NCBI RefSeq assembly: GCF_021730395.1 | Contig: NC_069377.1 | Coordinates: forward strand, 45,276,501-45,340,500 | From: Mercenaria mercenaria | Taxonomy: Eukaryota; Mollusca; Bivalvia; Venerida; Veneridae | Length of the DNA stretch: 64,000 nt | Reading direction: 5' to 3' | Shown: in pieces, positions 26,001 through 36,970 of the stretch | How positions within the stretch are numbered: position 1 is the stretch's first letter | How the letters are laid out: each line of letters starts with the position of its first letter | The notes under the pieces: generated by a model | Told to the model about the DNA's origin: nothing | What the model saw: the letters and a program-made list of their open reading frames with translations, nothing else | The model's database searches: none | Made by a program: the position numbers and the translations under genes

Positions 26001-29000
26001 GGGTGGTTAAAGCTACTTGCCCCTCATCGCTGTGGATTTGAAACTTCGCTTTGGGTATAGAATTGTTCTGAGGGAAGCCATGAAGCTGGCTTACGTAATG
26101 ACGGTGATTCAACCCAGACCCAGCTTCTCGCCCATGTCTAACATAATGCACGAAGAGGTACTTTTGGTTTCACTCCGCGATAAATGATGGGAGGTCGCCT
26201 GTGTCGGTGTGACATAAAAACCGAACAAAAACAACTTCACGTTACGTTATTGTATGTAAATTTGTATCTAGGAACTTTAAAGTTTAAACACTTGTTTTCT
26301 CTGATAATCTGACATGTACTCTACAAGTTCCATAACTCTTCCTAGTTTTCTTTATTAAACTATTACCCCTTTTTGAATTTTTTGTGAAGTTTTTGTTTGA
26401 AAGTCGGTATCATAGTAACTATATGTTGAAATTAACTGAATACGGCAAGTACAGAAAATGCAGACCAGAAGAACCACCGTGAATATTTTCTAAAGACATC
26501 CAACTCCTTTTAAGCTCTTATTGTTTTTCAAATACGAAACAATTGCAACTATTATCCGGAAAAAAATGGAATGCAAGATCTGCACGCCTTTCTTAAATGA
26601 ATTATTTACAGATTATCTCCAATTAAGTAAAAAAAATAACTGGTCAAATAATACGCTGTATTAACAGAAGAGAAAGCGAAAACATAACGTCAGTTGCGTA
26701 GATTTACACTTATTGAATGGCTTGCCAGCAGTTCGGACTACTGCCAGAGGTCCGAAGGAACGAGAAGTAATAGTTCCGACTACTGCCAGAGGTCCGAAGG
26801 AACGAGAAGTAACAGTTCTGACTACTGCCAGAGGTCCGAAGGAACGAGAAGTAACAGTTCTGACTACTGCCAGAGGTCCGAAGGAACGAGAAGTAGTAGT
26901 TCTGACTACTGCCAGAGGTCCGAAGGAACGAGAAGTAACAGTTCTGACTACTGCCAGAGGTCCGAAGGAACGAGAAGTAACAGCTCTGACTACTGCCAGA
27001 GGTCCGAAGGAACGAGAAGTAACAATTTTGACTACTGGTCATCAAGCTATTTAAATAAGTGCTATATTACAACGGGAATAAATCTCCATGTTTTTCCTTC
27101 CAAATTATTGTTTAACTTAATTTTAACTTAATTTATATACATAGGCATGTAGTAATTTGTGATCTATCTTTGCTTAGGCCATACCAAATTGATTAACAGT
27201 TCTTCGGAAAATTTTCAAAAGAAATGGGAGCGAGCGAGCGAAATTTTTTTTCTTTTTTTTTTTTTCTCAATTTTGATTTTTTTCAGAGGCGGGTAGCTTT
27301 TACATGGAGCGAGCGGGTATTTTTTTTTTTTTTTTTTTTGCTGTTATGATTATACATGAAGTTAACATTTCTTTAAGAATAACACAGAACTTAAACATTT
27401 ACAGTGTGACTAAGACAGTAGATAGCTGACCTGTATGTTTTAAAGACTACATGAATGGTTTTGCAAATGAATTCTTGCTAAAACTCACTGAATCACTTTG
27501 TTTTTATTTTGTATTTATAATTACTGAGGGATGAGTGTCTTATTTTTAATTTTGATTGTTCTACATTAATCTGAAGGCGTGCCCATTTAACGGCAGAGGA
27601 TGAGGAATATTTAAGACAAAACTGGCACCCAAGTGGAATAACATATCTTCTGAAACCCAGTTAGATGGCTTCGACACATGAGCAACTTTGTGCCCCTAGT
27701 GAAACTCCAAACGGTAGAGGTGAGGGGAAAGTAATAAATCACTTGACCAATGAGACCAAACGGAGTTGGGCACACATATGCTTCGACATTGCTCGAATCC
27801 ATTGGAATAATTTCTTAATAGATAAGCTTTGCTTAAGTTTTTGTGGTAGAGGTTCATTTCAGTCAAAAATAATAACAGACGGACAAAAAATGATCCCAAT
27901 ATGGCCACTTTTTAAAAGTGTTATTTGTTATGCTTTGATTGACCAAGACATTTTGAGTTGGGAAGGTCTGTTTTTTTAGATTCTTTCTTTCAACCAATTC
28001 ACAGCCAATTAATATACAAACAGGGAAAATTGGATCAGTCAGGATCTGTGAACAAACTTTTTTTTTCAAGAAAGCACTGGCTTTGGCTCTAGATCTAAAA
28101 TATTTAACTAAACAACTGATAACAAATGGTTTGAAAACTTTATCTGAACAATATTTCTATGTTTAATCCAAATATTTTCAATTTGAATCCCCGTGGCCGT
28201 GCACCAGTGCACGTCTTACAAGTCGGGCTTTGTTCTTTTCACTGTATAATTTGAACAATCGTAGAACGTGCCTACTTCATCACCTACCGGCACATCGAAG
28301 GCCATGTGTGGCACTAGCACAGACACTCCAGATTTAAAACAAATGATGAACAACACCATAATTCCTGACTTTTTGAATTTGTGTCATCAGCTACATGTAT
28401 TACGAACGCATGGATTCCGATCAATATCACTTTGACGCATTAAAACAGCGATAAAACCTGTTTACCGTTATCATTCCGGACCGCGTAATCAGAAAAAAAT
28501 AATTTCGGCGATTTTTATGTACGTACGGGCGGGTGATTTTTTTTTCTTTTTCTCGGGAATGAAATCATTGATGCGGTAGTTCCGACGAACGACAAATCAA
28601 TTTGGTATGGCCTTAGCGGTGGCAGATACTGTAGACATAAACACATTTAAAAAGTACAGAAATGAAAAAAGTCACAAACATCTTGGCAACCTGTCAATTC
28701 ATAGAGCAATCTAAAACATATTTTGACAGAAAAAAAATGAATATCTTACCTGAATCTCATCTTGATGATAAGTACACCTTCGTCGTTTTTACTTGGCCTC
28801 AATCGGTCTATAACCAGACGAGAATTTCCCCGGAAGTAGGCGGCGCCACGATACACGCTTACACCTTCTGAGTAAATTCTATAGTTGTTTCCGGAAATGT
28901 CTTTAATCTGGTCTCTGTCAAAAGTTAATTTAACATCCGGTTTGCATCCTAAAAATATACATGGAAATGCATTTTAAACCTTCTACATTTGAAAGAGTTT

Positions 29001-32000
29001 GAAACCTCATAGAGCTCGTTTTTGGATTGGTACAAGCTGTATCCCTCTATCGGTAACGCTGGAAACCAGACACATTCAAGAGCTTGTTTGTCGAATTATT
29101 CTGGTTTCTTTGAAAAAAAAAATCGTTTATATTCTTTTATTGTTTTATATTCTTTTAGGTAATTTCCAGCTGAATTACTTAAAGGTCTCAGTATATGTCA
29201 TGTTGTAGAATTGCTACATATTTGGTCTCTTTGGTCAACACTGACATATTCTTCAGGTCAGACAACTCTATTGTCATCTGTGAGTTCTTGTTAGGTCTTG
29301 TTTTCTTGTTATTTACGCCAGATAAGACAAGAACTATCCGTAAACTAATGTATGATTCCCGAAGATAGCCTTGGCACAGGATGTGTGCCGCCAATATTGT
29401 TGTATAATTGTGCGTGAATAAACGATAAGCGGATGCAAGGATGTTTCTCTGTGATTATGTTAGTGTAATGCATTTATCTGGGTATGATTTTATTTCAAAG
29501 GGCCATGCATATTGTTTATTGTGACAATGATAACTTTTGCTAGGTCCCTTGGAAACTGTACATGATTTACCAAGATAATCAAATACATCAGATTTACACT
29601 TGTATGCTTGTGCGTGTACTTGTAAATATGTATTTGCACATGTTTATGTAAGTACAAACTATTATTTTCTTACACGCATTCTAATTTACCTAAACGTATA
29701 TATTTATATCAAACGTGCATGTGTAATATTTAGGTACACGCACATATATATACAGGCTTGTGCACTAGTATTTTCAAGCAGACGCGCCAGTATATATTTC
29801 CACGTATAATTATACAACTGTACGCGTATTTTCTGCAAGTAAACGTATATATAGGCGTGCACCTACTTTTTTTTCTTGTGCGCTTATAAAAAGATATATA
29901 TGGACGTAAATGTTTACGCGTATACTAAGTATTTTAAAATGTTTAAAATTCGACCAAAACAGTACCCCCATTGGAAAGTGCTGTGTGGCCGTACATCGTC
30001 TCGCTCCAAACGGTTCAAACTCGTGTATGATTTGCAAGAGCAAACCAAAGCCGCGGCCTCAAGTCTTTTGCCGATATACACAACTACCTTATGCCGAAAG
30101 AAGCAGACATCTAGCACGATCCATGATTAGTTTAAAGACCTTATATAAGATCGATTTAATAATGATACATTTAAACTAATATTTTCAATTAATATTTACT
30201 TCTGCCAGGTACAATAATGCCTTTAAGGGAGCAGTCGCAGTCGGTCGGATCGTAGGCGGCTCCACTAGGACAGTTTTCTCTCTCCCAGATACCGTTGTCT
30301 GTGTACTGTTCGAACTTGGTCGGTGCTCCAGATACCGGTTTCCTGTTGCAACCTGTTGAAATATATTATAATATCAAGAATTTAATATTCTGCTACAGTG
30401 GTGTTCAGATTGTTGGGAATTTATGTTTGAAATATGTTGTAATATCATAGCGTTACATTAAATTCACTGTGAATTATTTTTGTCGTAAATAGTGATTCGC
30501 AACTGATTTCCGTGTATGAAAAATATAAGAACAGCCATTTGACAACGCATCTACTCATTTGCAAGGAACAATTACCACATGGTATGGGAGTACGTATATT
30601 TTTCTCTCTTCTTTAATAAAGAAACGGGACATTTCTTTCCTAAACCATTCCATCATTTGCCGGAAACCAGTCTTGGCAAATTATACAAAGTAAATGACGG
30701 AGTTTTCAGAGCATTGACGGTCGAAAATCAATCACTGATATGAGAAAATGCGCTGATTGCCGAGAAATTTCTATAAAAAGCAAATGATTGCGGTGAGTTT
30801 TCACACGAACTTAAAGCTACTCGGATGCGTAATGGAGTAATTTTTTTGATTTTTTGATATATACATAACTTAACATAACAAGTATTCTCTTATATGGAAA
30901 ATTTAATAAAAAGAATTTGAAACAATACACTTAATGACTTTTTAAAACTTTTTTTCGTAATTACTATAACTAATTCCTTTTGTTATTTCGCACCTCGAGG
31001 AATGTTTCTTTAACATTTCTGTCGTTGATTCAGCACGGAAGAGAATAAATGTAATGTCAAGACTTTGATTCTGCTTATCGTATTCAGTCAGAGTAAAAAA
31101 GTAATATTAAAATTAAAAGGCGGTATATTTCATGTCTATGAATGTAAACAGTATGCCAAAAATACCGCGAAACTGGCGGATTTTAATCAAAATGATTTGC
31201 GATTGTTTTACATGAATTCTGTAAGCGAGTCGCTTTAACTGTTTTCTTGGTAATTTCTTTCCGACTGCAGAACGGACTAGAGAATTTAAAATGAAATGGT
31301 TTAAGACAAAGGCGATAAAGCTATTTCAACAAACACTTAATGAAGATAAACTATGACTAGACAATCAGTAATTCTGATTACAGAGAAACGACAAAGGTAA
31401 CTCGTGAATGAACAAACTGGTAATTCATTCAACTGTGTGACTAAGTAGATATATTATGCAGCCGGCAAACTTAAGGTAGACAAAGGTACCTATCCGTGCC
31501 TGCCGAGATAATATTTGGAGAGGATTCTTGGTACTTTTGCTAAGTGAACTACATTCTTGATATTTTATCAAAAGATTTATTTTTGTTGAGTTAAATGTCC
31601 TGCCAACATAGTTATAGATCATATGGCGACGTTCAAGCTGATGACGGTGGAGTTAGACCCAAAGTTCCCCACCGGCCATTATATCAGACACGAGCGAGCA
31701 CCTGCACTGACTAATGATAGATAAAGGGAGATCATTGTGTAAAGACTTTTTGTTTTGGTGGGAAAGGATTGTGAATATTGTTGCTAATCACTATATTGCA
31801 GAATATTTGATACAGTTAATTTCGTATATTTCTCCATTACATCGGACCACCTCACAAGAGGGAGACTTTTCAAAAATATTTATTGAACATGCCCTTTCCT
31901 AGTTATTCCGAGCCACTTAACATGTCAATGACAGATTTCTACATTTTGATGCTTCAACATTTTAACTTATGAAAATCCCAAAGAAAAATTCTAAGGGTTT

Positions 32001-34560
32001 GTATCAATGAACAACCCAAGCTTTCACCCTCAGACTTTCACCCTCAGAAACAACCAGACACTTTCTCGTTGAACCTAGACTTGAGATCATTTGCACTAGC
32101 TCTCCAAACTACGACTTTTTTTGGAGAAAGTTCTTTTATAAAATTAAAAATTAACAACATGTATATAATTGCTTTTTCATACAAAAATGGTTTTACAATT
32201 AGGAAGTGGTTACTATTTCCATTAAAAATGTAATATATCATCCCAGTGATTTAAATTAAGCAAATGAGCCGCGCCATGAGAAAACCAACATAGTGGCTTT
32301 GCGACCAGCATGGCTCCAGAACAGCCTGCGCATCCGCGCAGTCTGGTCAGGATCCATGCTGTTCGCTTTCAAAGTCTATTGGAATTTGAGAAACTGTTAG
32401 CGAACAGCATGGATCCTGAACAGACTGCGCGGATGCGCAGGCTGGTCTGGATCCATGCTGGTCGCAAAGCCACTATGTTGGTTTTCTCATGGCGCGGCTC
32501 AAATTATGTTCCAGAATTTTCAATTATGCATATTCCTATTTTAATGTGAATAAAACTATTTTTAATTGATTCCTTTTCAACAGCCATATGGTTTGTCACT
32601 ACATGCATAAATTTTTGAAACGCGAAATAGCTGCGAGTGCAAATTTTCCAAACGCTCGGGTCATTGAGAAGGCTCGAAATTTTGAGAAAAGGGTATCATG
32701 GCACTAAATCACTAACTTGACAAAGAATGAGTACCGACAATGTTCAAAAATAATTATTTCGTTTATTTAGATAATGTTTTTCGTATCTGTATTCATCTGA
32801 TAAATAACTCATATCCTAAGGGCAATTTAACACTCTTAATTAATGACAAATTTTATTTACCTGGTAACCGATCTTTTAGCGGACACATATCTTTACAAGA
32901 TGGGTTTGGGATACAGCCACGGACTGGATGGAACCCTTCTCCTTCTGGGCAACATTGGCCGTATGGTATGCCGTTCACACATTGCCAGTATGCGTTACAT
33001 TTGTTTGGATCTGAATGTTTGTAAAACAGCGTTCCTGGGATTTTACATTTGTCTGCAAACAAAAGATTTATATAATGAATAATGCTGAATGTATAAAACT
33101 TAAAAATATAAATAAGGAAGTCTTGTTTAAATCCAAATTTAAGTTAGTGACTAATTCAAGTATAGTTTACAGTGGTAACACTACTCGAAATTTATGATTT
33201 TAAGATTTTGCAAACAAGAATTTACATGCAAATGTCGAAAATGGCTGAAAATTAAAATGGAAAATACCCGCTCGACACACATTTTTGTCAACAAATTCAA
33301 AACATCTAGAGATATTCCGAACATTTAAAAAGTTCGTGTTTGCACTATTGGAGATATTTAGAAAGAAGAATCAATATTTTTGCTTTACAACTAAAGAAAA
33401 ATTAGGGGGAAAACGTTATTAGGGGATAGAAGGATCAAACTGTAATACCAAAATTGTAAAAGAGTTAGAAACACCAGTTTCTGCAAAAAGTGATGTCAAC
33501 ACAAATAATCATATGTATACATGGTTAAAGAATCCATAATTTATATGGGAGCAGTGGTGTAGTAATAAAGGTGTCGGCTGTTAAAAACGGTTCGAGCACC
33601 ACTGGCGTCACGGCATTGTCTGACACGAGTACTAAATTTTCAAGAAAGCGGAATCGAGACTGTGGCAAGTAAGCTTGAAGAATCCATCACAATCGAGGAA
33701 TAACAAATTAGTTTTTAACCTATCCAAGAAATTAATGATATAACGATGCAAATAATTAAGTTACTTTTAAAGGAAGACTGGCAAAACCTAGATAATAACC
33801 ATTTATATATAATTTACAAATTATAAATTTCTTTTTTTCAATGAATTTTCTAAAGGCCGCAATAAAATTAACACTTTTACGGGAAAAATTTCTTACCAAA
33901 TTTGCAGTTTACATATTTGGCGGGTAAACAACGTAATTTAGATTGGTCCCAGAATTCTCCAAAATCGCAGGTCCGGTAGACTGGTTCCACTCGTCTCCTT
34001 GGGTAGTAGAAGCATTGAACGAATTGTGAGCAGTCAAAAGGATGAGGATTAAATCCAACGCCATACCTTATCTTGGCTTTGTCGCATACACCTAAACACA
34101 AAACCGGAACGAAAACGTTAATTGACATTGATATAAATTGTAACAGTTTCATCAGGCAAACATTACCAGCAATTATACATACGGTCATATTTGCAGGTAT
34201 TTACTTTTATGGGATACAATACTGCAAGTTACGAATATAATCACCAGCGACATGTTAAAATGACAAGGTAACAGTTTATACAGAAAAAAAAACAAACATT
34301 CTAAATGTTAATCTAGATCGTGGGCACTAAATGTTTGATACTTTCGCCATTTTCTGTATTAAATGGAATCAAAATTAAAAAAAATAATAAATAAATAATG
34401 AGACGATCGATTTAAAGAGATAATACATAAATATCGATTTGATATGATATATGATAATATGGAAAAAAATCAACTTACTTGGAACTTTCTTCTTACGCTG
34501 ACCTTGTGAAAGGACTGTCTGCAGAGTCAGCACGGTAATCACGAGCAAAATTAACCTCAT
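23019..34560 (-). CDS. Gene A: secreted chitin-binding/laminin-G-like protein, Pif/BMSP-like (8 coding exons)
   Basis: Exons in transcript order: 34560-34479, 34091-33897, 33052-32861, 30352-30200, 28948-28750, 25039-24880, 23745-23575, 23072-23019. All introns are GT-AG and the phases join, giving 401 aa. Residues 1-18 are a signal peptide (MRLILLVITVLTLQTVLS), followed by a basic RKKK. Residues 30-90 are a six-Cys peritrophin-A-type chitin-binding module and 93-156 a second one. Residues 157-207 are a small four-Cys module. Residues 208-384 are a laminin-G/concanavalin-like domain with the landmarks RGAAYFRGNSR, LVTNGHCG and GFVGLIDD. The tail ends NINY. I chose the ATG at 34560 because a TTTCAG acceptor lies just before it; an in-frame ATG at 34581 lies upstream of that acceptor. 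Known: in Pif/BMSP such modules bind chitin and help organise the shell's organic framework. Inference: secreted matrix protein. VWA and sushi modules are absent, unlike divergent neighbour gene B. Confidence 0.88.
23765..24265. repeat. 21-bp satellite with a 63-bp higher-order unit in gene A intron 7
   Basis: Monomers such as CATGGAATTTTATAAATCAGG alternate in triplets. The marker CATGGAA recurs at 23982, 24045, 24108 and 24171, exactly 63 bp apart. Because the period is a multiple of three, long open frames appear on both strands; these are artefacts. The array starts about 20 bp from the acceptor of gene A exon 7, so it supplies part of that intron's 3' splice region. Confidence 0.85.
25985..26232 (+). 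mobile_element. V-SINE/RUDI-like SINE, most complete copy (gene A intron 5)
   Basis: A tRNA-like head (box A GGCCGGGTGGTTAAAGC) precedes the central part (TTTGAAACTTCGCTTTGGGT, AAGCTGGCTTACG, TAATGCACGAAGAGG). The tail is GTGTCGGTGTGACAT followed by AACAAAAACAAC. About 250 bp. Confidence 0.65.
26729..27045. repeat. 42-bp tandem repeat, about seven units (gene A intron 5)
   Basis: The unit contains ACTACTGCCAGAGGTCCGAA, then GGAACGAGAAGTAACAGTTC. Units recur exactly every 42 bp with few changes. The period is divisible by three, so stop-free frames appear in several phases; there is no start context or splice support for a protein. Confidence 0.9.
27178..28612. mobile_element. PIF/Harbinger-like non-autonomous DNA transposon, 1435 bp (gene A intron 5)
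   Basis: Terminal inverted repeats GGCCATACCAAATTGATT (27178-27195) and its inverse (28595-28612), flanked by TTA on both sides. A 3-bp TTA duplication with G-starting ends is characteristic of PIF/Harbinger (family knowledge). Subterminal G-rich and T-rich runs (GGGAGCGAGCGAGCG; GGGCGGGTGATTT) are present. No transposase is recognisable. Confidence 0.75.
29590..29960. repeat. Alternating purine-pyrimidine low-complexity tract (gene A intron 4)
   Basis: Many runs of the type ACGTATATA, GCGTGTAC and ACGCACATATATATAC. It looks like a decayed minisatellite. It lies in the intron between exons 4 and 5 of gene A. Confidence 0.55.
32265..32501. mobile_element. Palindromic MITE, copy 2 (gene A intron 3)
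   Basis: 237 bp. Ends TGAGCCGCGCCATGAGAAAA and its inverse. Each half contains GGATCC and a nested palindrome (GACCAGCCTGCGCAT / its near-inverse). GC-rich against AT-rich surroundings. It lies in the intron between gene A exons 3 and 4. Confidence 0.85.
32861..34091 (-). other. Gene A exons 2-3: two chitin-binding (peritrophin-A/CBM14-like) modules
   Basis: Exon 34091-33897 (195 nt, phase 1-1) encodes six Cys in peritrophin spacing, with landmarks GVGFNPHPFDCSQFVQC and FGEFWDQSKLRC. Exon 33052-32861 (192 nt, phase 1-1) encodes KHSDPNKCNAYWQC and GQCCPEGEGFHP. The aromatic residues between Cys 2 and Cys 4 are where this fold usually contacts chitin (family knowledge). Each exon aligns end to end with gene B exons 7 and 8, so the two genes share this block by descent. 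Both exons are symmetrical, a class easily moved by exon shuffling. Confidence 0.85.
33541..33640 (+). mobile_element. tRNA-like SINE fragment (gene A intron 2)
   Basis: TGGTGTAGTAATAAAGGTG resembles box A and CGGTTCGAGCACC box B, about 35 bp apart. No clear tail or target duplication. Confidence 0.4.
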
Positions 34561-34581
34561 CACCTGAAATATACCGGTCAT

Positions 34582-36964
34582 TCGTATAATAAATAAATAA
34601 ATAGAACTTCTGTGCGTAGAAATACTCTTATTTAATAAATTAATTAATTAATTAATTAACTAATTTTCTGTACGTTGAAATACTATTTAAAATGTTCAAC
34701 ATAATTTATGAAATATGAATGTACTGTTTGATATAATACTGTATTTTCTGTTAGTTTATATAGTAAAAATATTATTTCAAATAAAATATAAATTAACATA
34801 CGCTGTCTGTTTAAAATCCCAAAACAATATCACAAATATTAAAAGACAGGACTGGTTGACAACTTTGAATATGTTAACAAAACTACCATTGCTATCAACT
34901 TTAAAATGTTTATATATCACCAGGCTCGTTCGTCAAAGCCTGAAATCATCCAGTCGTAAAACGATGATGTAAGAACATTTTTCAAAAAGTTTTAATGATT
35001 ATTGTGTTGCGTCAACTAAAGCCGAACCGTTCAATCATTTCATTTGCATAACAAAAAACAGCGCGCGGAAATAAATTTGCATAATTAATTGCTTTTAATA
35101 GACGGAGATTGCGGTTAATAAACCGTCAACAGTTCTCATTAACAAATGAAAACCATTATATTTTTTGAATTGTTCGTATTTTAGCTGCGGTCAAATATTG
35201 TACATGTTAGCGCATGCGTATATGCGGGGGAATGGTAACATGACAGGAGAAGAAAAACAATTATTATATTGTAGTATGGAAAAAACACAGAGTAGTGTCT
35301 ATATGTCATGTATTTCACCGCTTCCGCTCATGCTATCTTAGGGCTGGGGATTGGACCCTACACCATGCTTCGTCTAACACTCTCACGTGCAATGTACACG
35401 TAATATAGAAACACTGTAGTCAGTAACTTATTAAATGCATACAAAATAAGTTTATGTGTATGTAAGAGAACAGAGGTCAATTTCATTTCATGCTTGGAAA
35501 CAGCGAAGCGTGTTGCAACAGTCTTCTTGTAGTTTTTGCTCGAATGACGGACTTCTTTATTTGAGGATGAAATAAAACTTTAATAAGGCCGAACAACAGA
35601 CATAGCTGACCAGTTACTGACCATAATATAGAGAGAAGCCAGAAACACGTGTAGACATGCTTTATGCAAATGAACTTAAATATCAATATATCCAGACCTT
35701 ATGCATTTACAGCTGACGCTGTGTTTGTTACTACACCAAACAGTTGACGAAAAACGAAAAATAAAGGACTCCCTGTATATAGAAACTGATAAAGACGCGC
35801 TACTTGAAAAATACAGAAAAAGCCAGTGATCTATTAGTGAAAATATGAAAGGCCATAAAAATTTAACTTTATGCTGTTGCATGTTGCAGACTGCACCACA
35901 ATTTAGGGAGAACTTGCACAATAAGTATCATGTCTTGCAAAAAATAAGGAGAACTAATTTTAATTTTTGCGCATATAATAATCCGATACAACGTGCGCAT
36001 GTGAATAGCTTATCTATTTTCAAACCAATCATTTATCAACAAGGCTGTAAAATAACAAACATTCTGTTTACATTTAAGTACAACATTTATTTTATTATTC
36101 TGTTCCATATAAACTGCCCAAGTTGTTTTCAAAACCCGATAGAAAGTCGATTTCTGTACATCATTTAGAAAAGTCCTGAGTATACAAATGTATGATGTAC
36201 ATAGTATGGTATGCATGTGTACCGACTGTCATATTCGGTATATTAGTAAACGTTATATTTAGAATCACTGATATATTAATTTCCGCGTTAATAAAAAGAC
36301 AAAAATCTTCAACTGCAATTTCTTACACAATTAATGATACGGTAGACCAAAACTGGCATGTAAAAATGCATGTTCATTCATTGTCAATACAGTAAGGTTT
36401 TGACGCGTTCAGTCAGCCGTGCGTCGAAGCTTTTACGTCATAAAACCATGTAACGTTAAAATGTACGCAAAACCATGTTCACATTATCGAAATTGAATTA
36501 TAATTGGCTGACCAGATCATTGTGGTTCTAGTATAAATATAAGGTTTAGAAAGTTATGATTAGATACAAAATTTATTTCAGTACGTAAACATACAAGTTG
36601 GTGTTTGTATATTGCCATCGTGAAAACTGATTTACTCTGGTATGTTTATCTGATGTATATATTTCAAACGTTTTTTTTTTCTCTTACTATGAATATAATT
36701 TCATTTATAACTTTTAATATTTCTCTATTCTGTTAATTCGGAAATCAATGTATTTTGAATATAAGCATTATTCTTGCGCATTATTGGATGTAAAATTTTC
36801 TGTTTAAAAAAAAATACATGTATATATTGATTATATTCTATACAGCCTCTTCTTAAAGGACCATAAAATCAACTTGCAGCTAAACCGATAAAAGAGAATT
36901 TCATTTAAAAGTATTTTGAAATATTATAACACTAGTTTCTTTAGATCTAACACTATTCTTACAG
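34582..36964. promoter_or_regulatory. Divergent intergenic region between genes A and B
   Basis: The start codons of A (34560, minus) and B (36971, plus) are 2.41 kb apart in head-to-head orientation. I find no convincing coding exon here. An acceptor (TTTCAG) precedes the ATG of A and another (CTTACAG, ending at 36964) precedes that of B, so both genes probably have a 5' UTR intron, which makes the true promoter-to-promoter distance shorter. A minus-strand TATATAAAC at 34763-34754 is a weak TATA candidate for A. The region also holds an ATTA-rich run (34640-34665). Shared control of the two genes is inference from the layout. Confidence 0.5.
36532..36540 (+). promoter_or_regulatory. Candidate TATA box of gene B
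   Basis: TATAAATAT lies 430 bp before the ATG, with an inverted CCAAT (ATTGG) about 25 bp further upstream. A start near 36565, a short non-coding exon ending at a CTCTG|GTATGT donor (36640) and the acceptor ending at 36964 would form a sensible 5' UTR. This is inference only; no transcript is visible. Confidence 0.45.
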
Positions 36965-36970
36965 ATTGTT

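Larger units (their letters stand above)
23019..30352 (-). other. Gene A exons 4-8: small Cys module, laminin-G-like domain and conserved tail
   Basis: Exon 30352-30200 gives the small Cys module (GIWERENC, DPTDCDCS). Exons 28948-28750, 25039-24880 and 23745-23575 give the LamG-like domain. Exon 23072-23019 (54 nt) gives the last 17 residues. Exon 23745-23575 is 171 nt, the same length as gene B exon 10, and both start the shared stretch WKEVIYI. The sixth exon carries KRRRR (residues 277-281), a basic run missing from gene B. A candidate minus-strand AATAAA lies at 22903-22898, about 115 bp past the stop. Confidence 0.82.

Noticed and set aside
26694-27131. Repetitive proteins of 110-145 aa on both strands
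   Set aside because: Stop-free only because the 42-bp satellite has a period divisible by three; they lie in an intron of gene A.
27665-27979. 104-aa plus-strand protein
   Set aside because: Lies wholly inside the Harbinger-like element, has no transposase or other recognisable pattern, and no splice context.
27178-28612. Link between the PIF/Harbinger transposon and the Pif shell protein
   Set aside because: The names coincide by chance; there is no sequence or functional relation.
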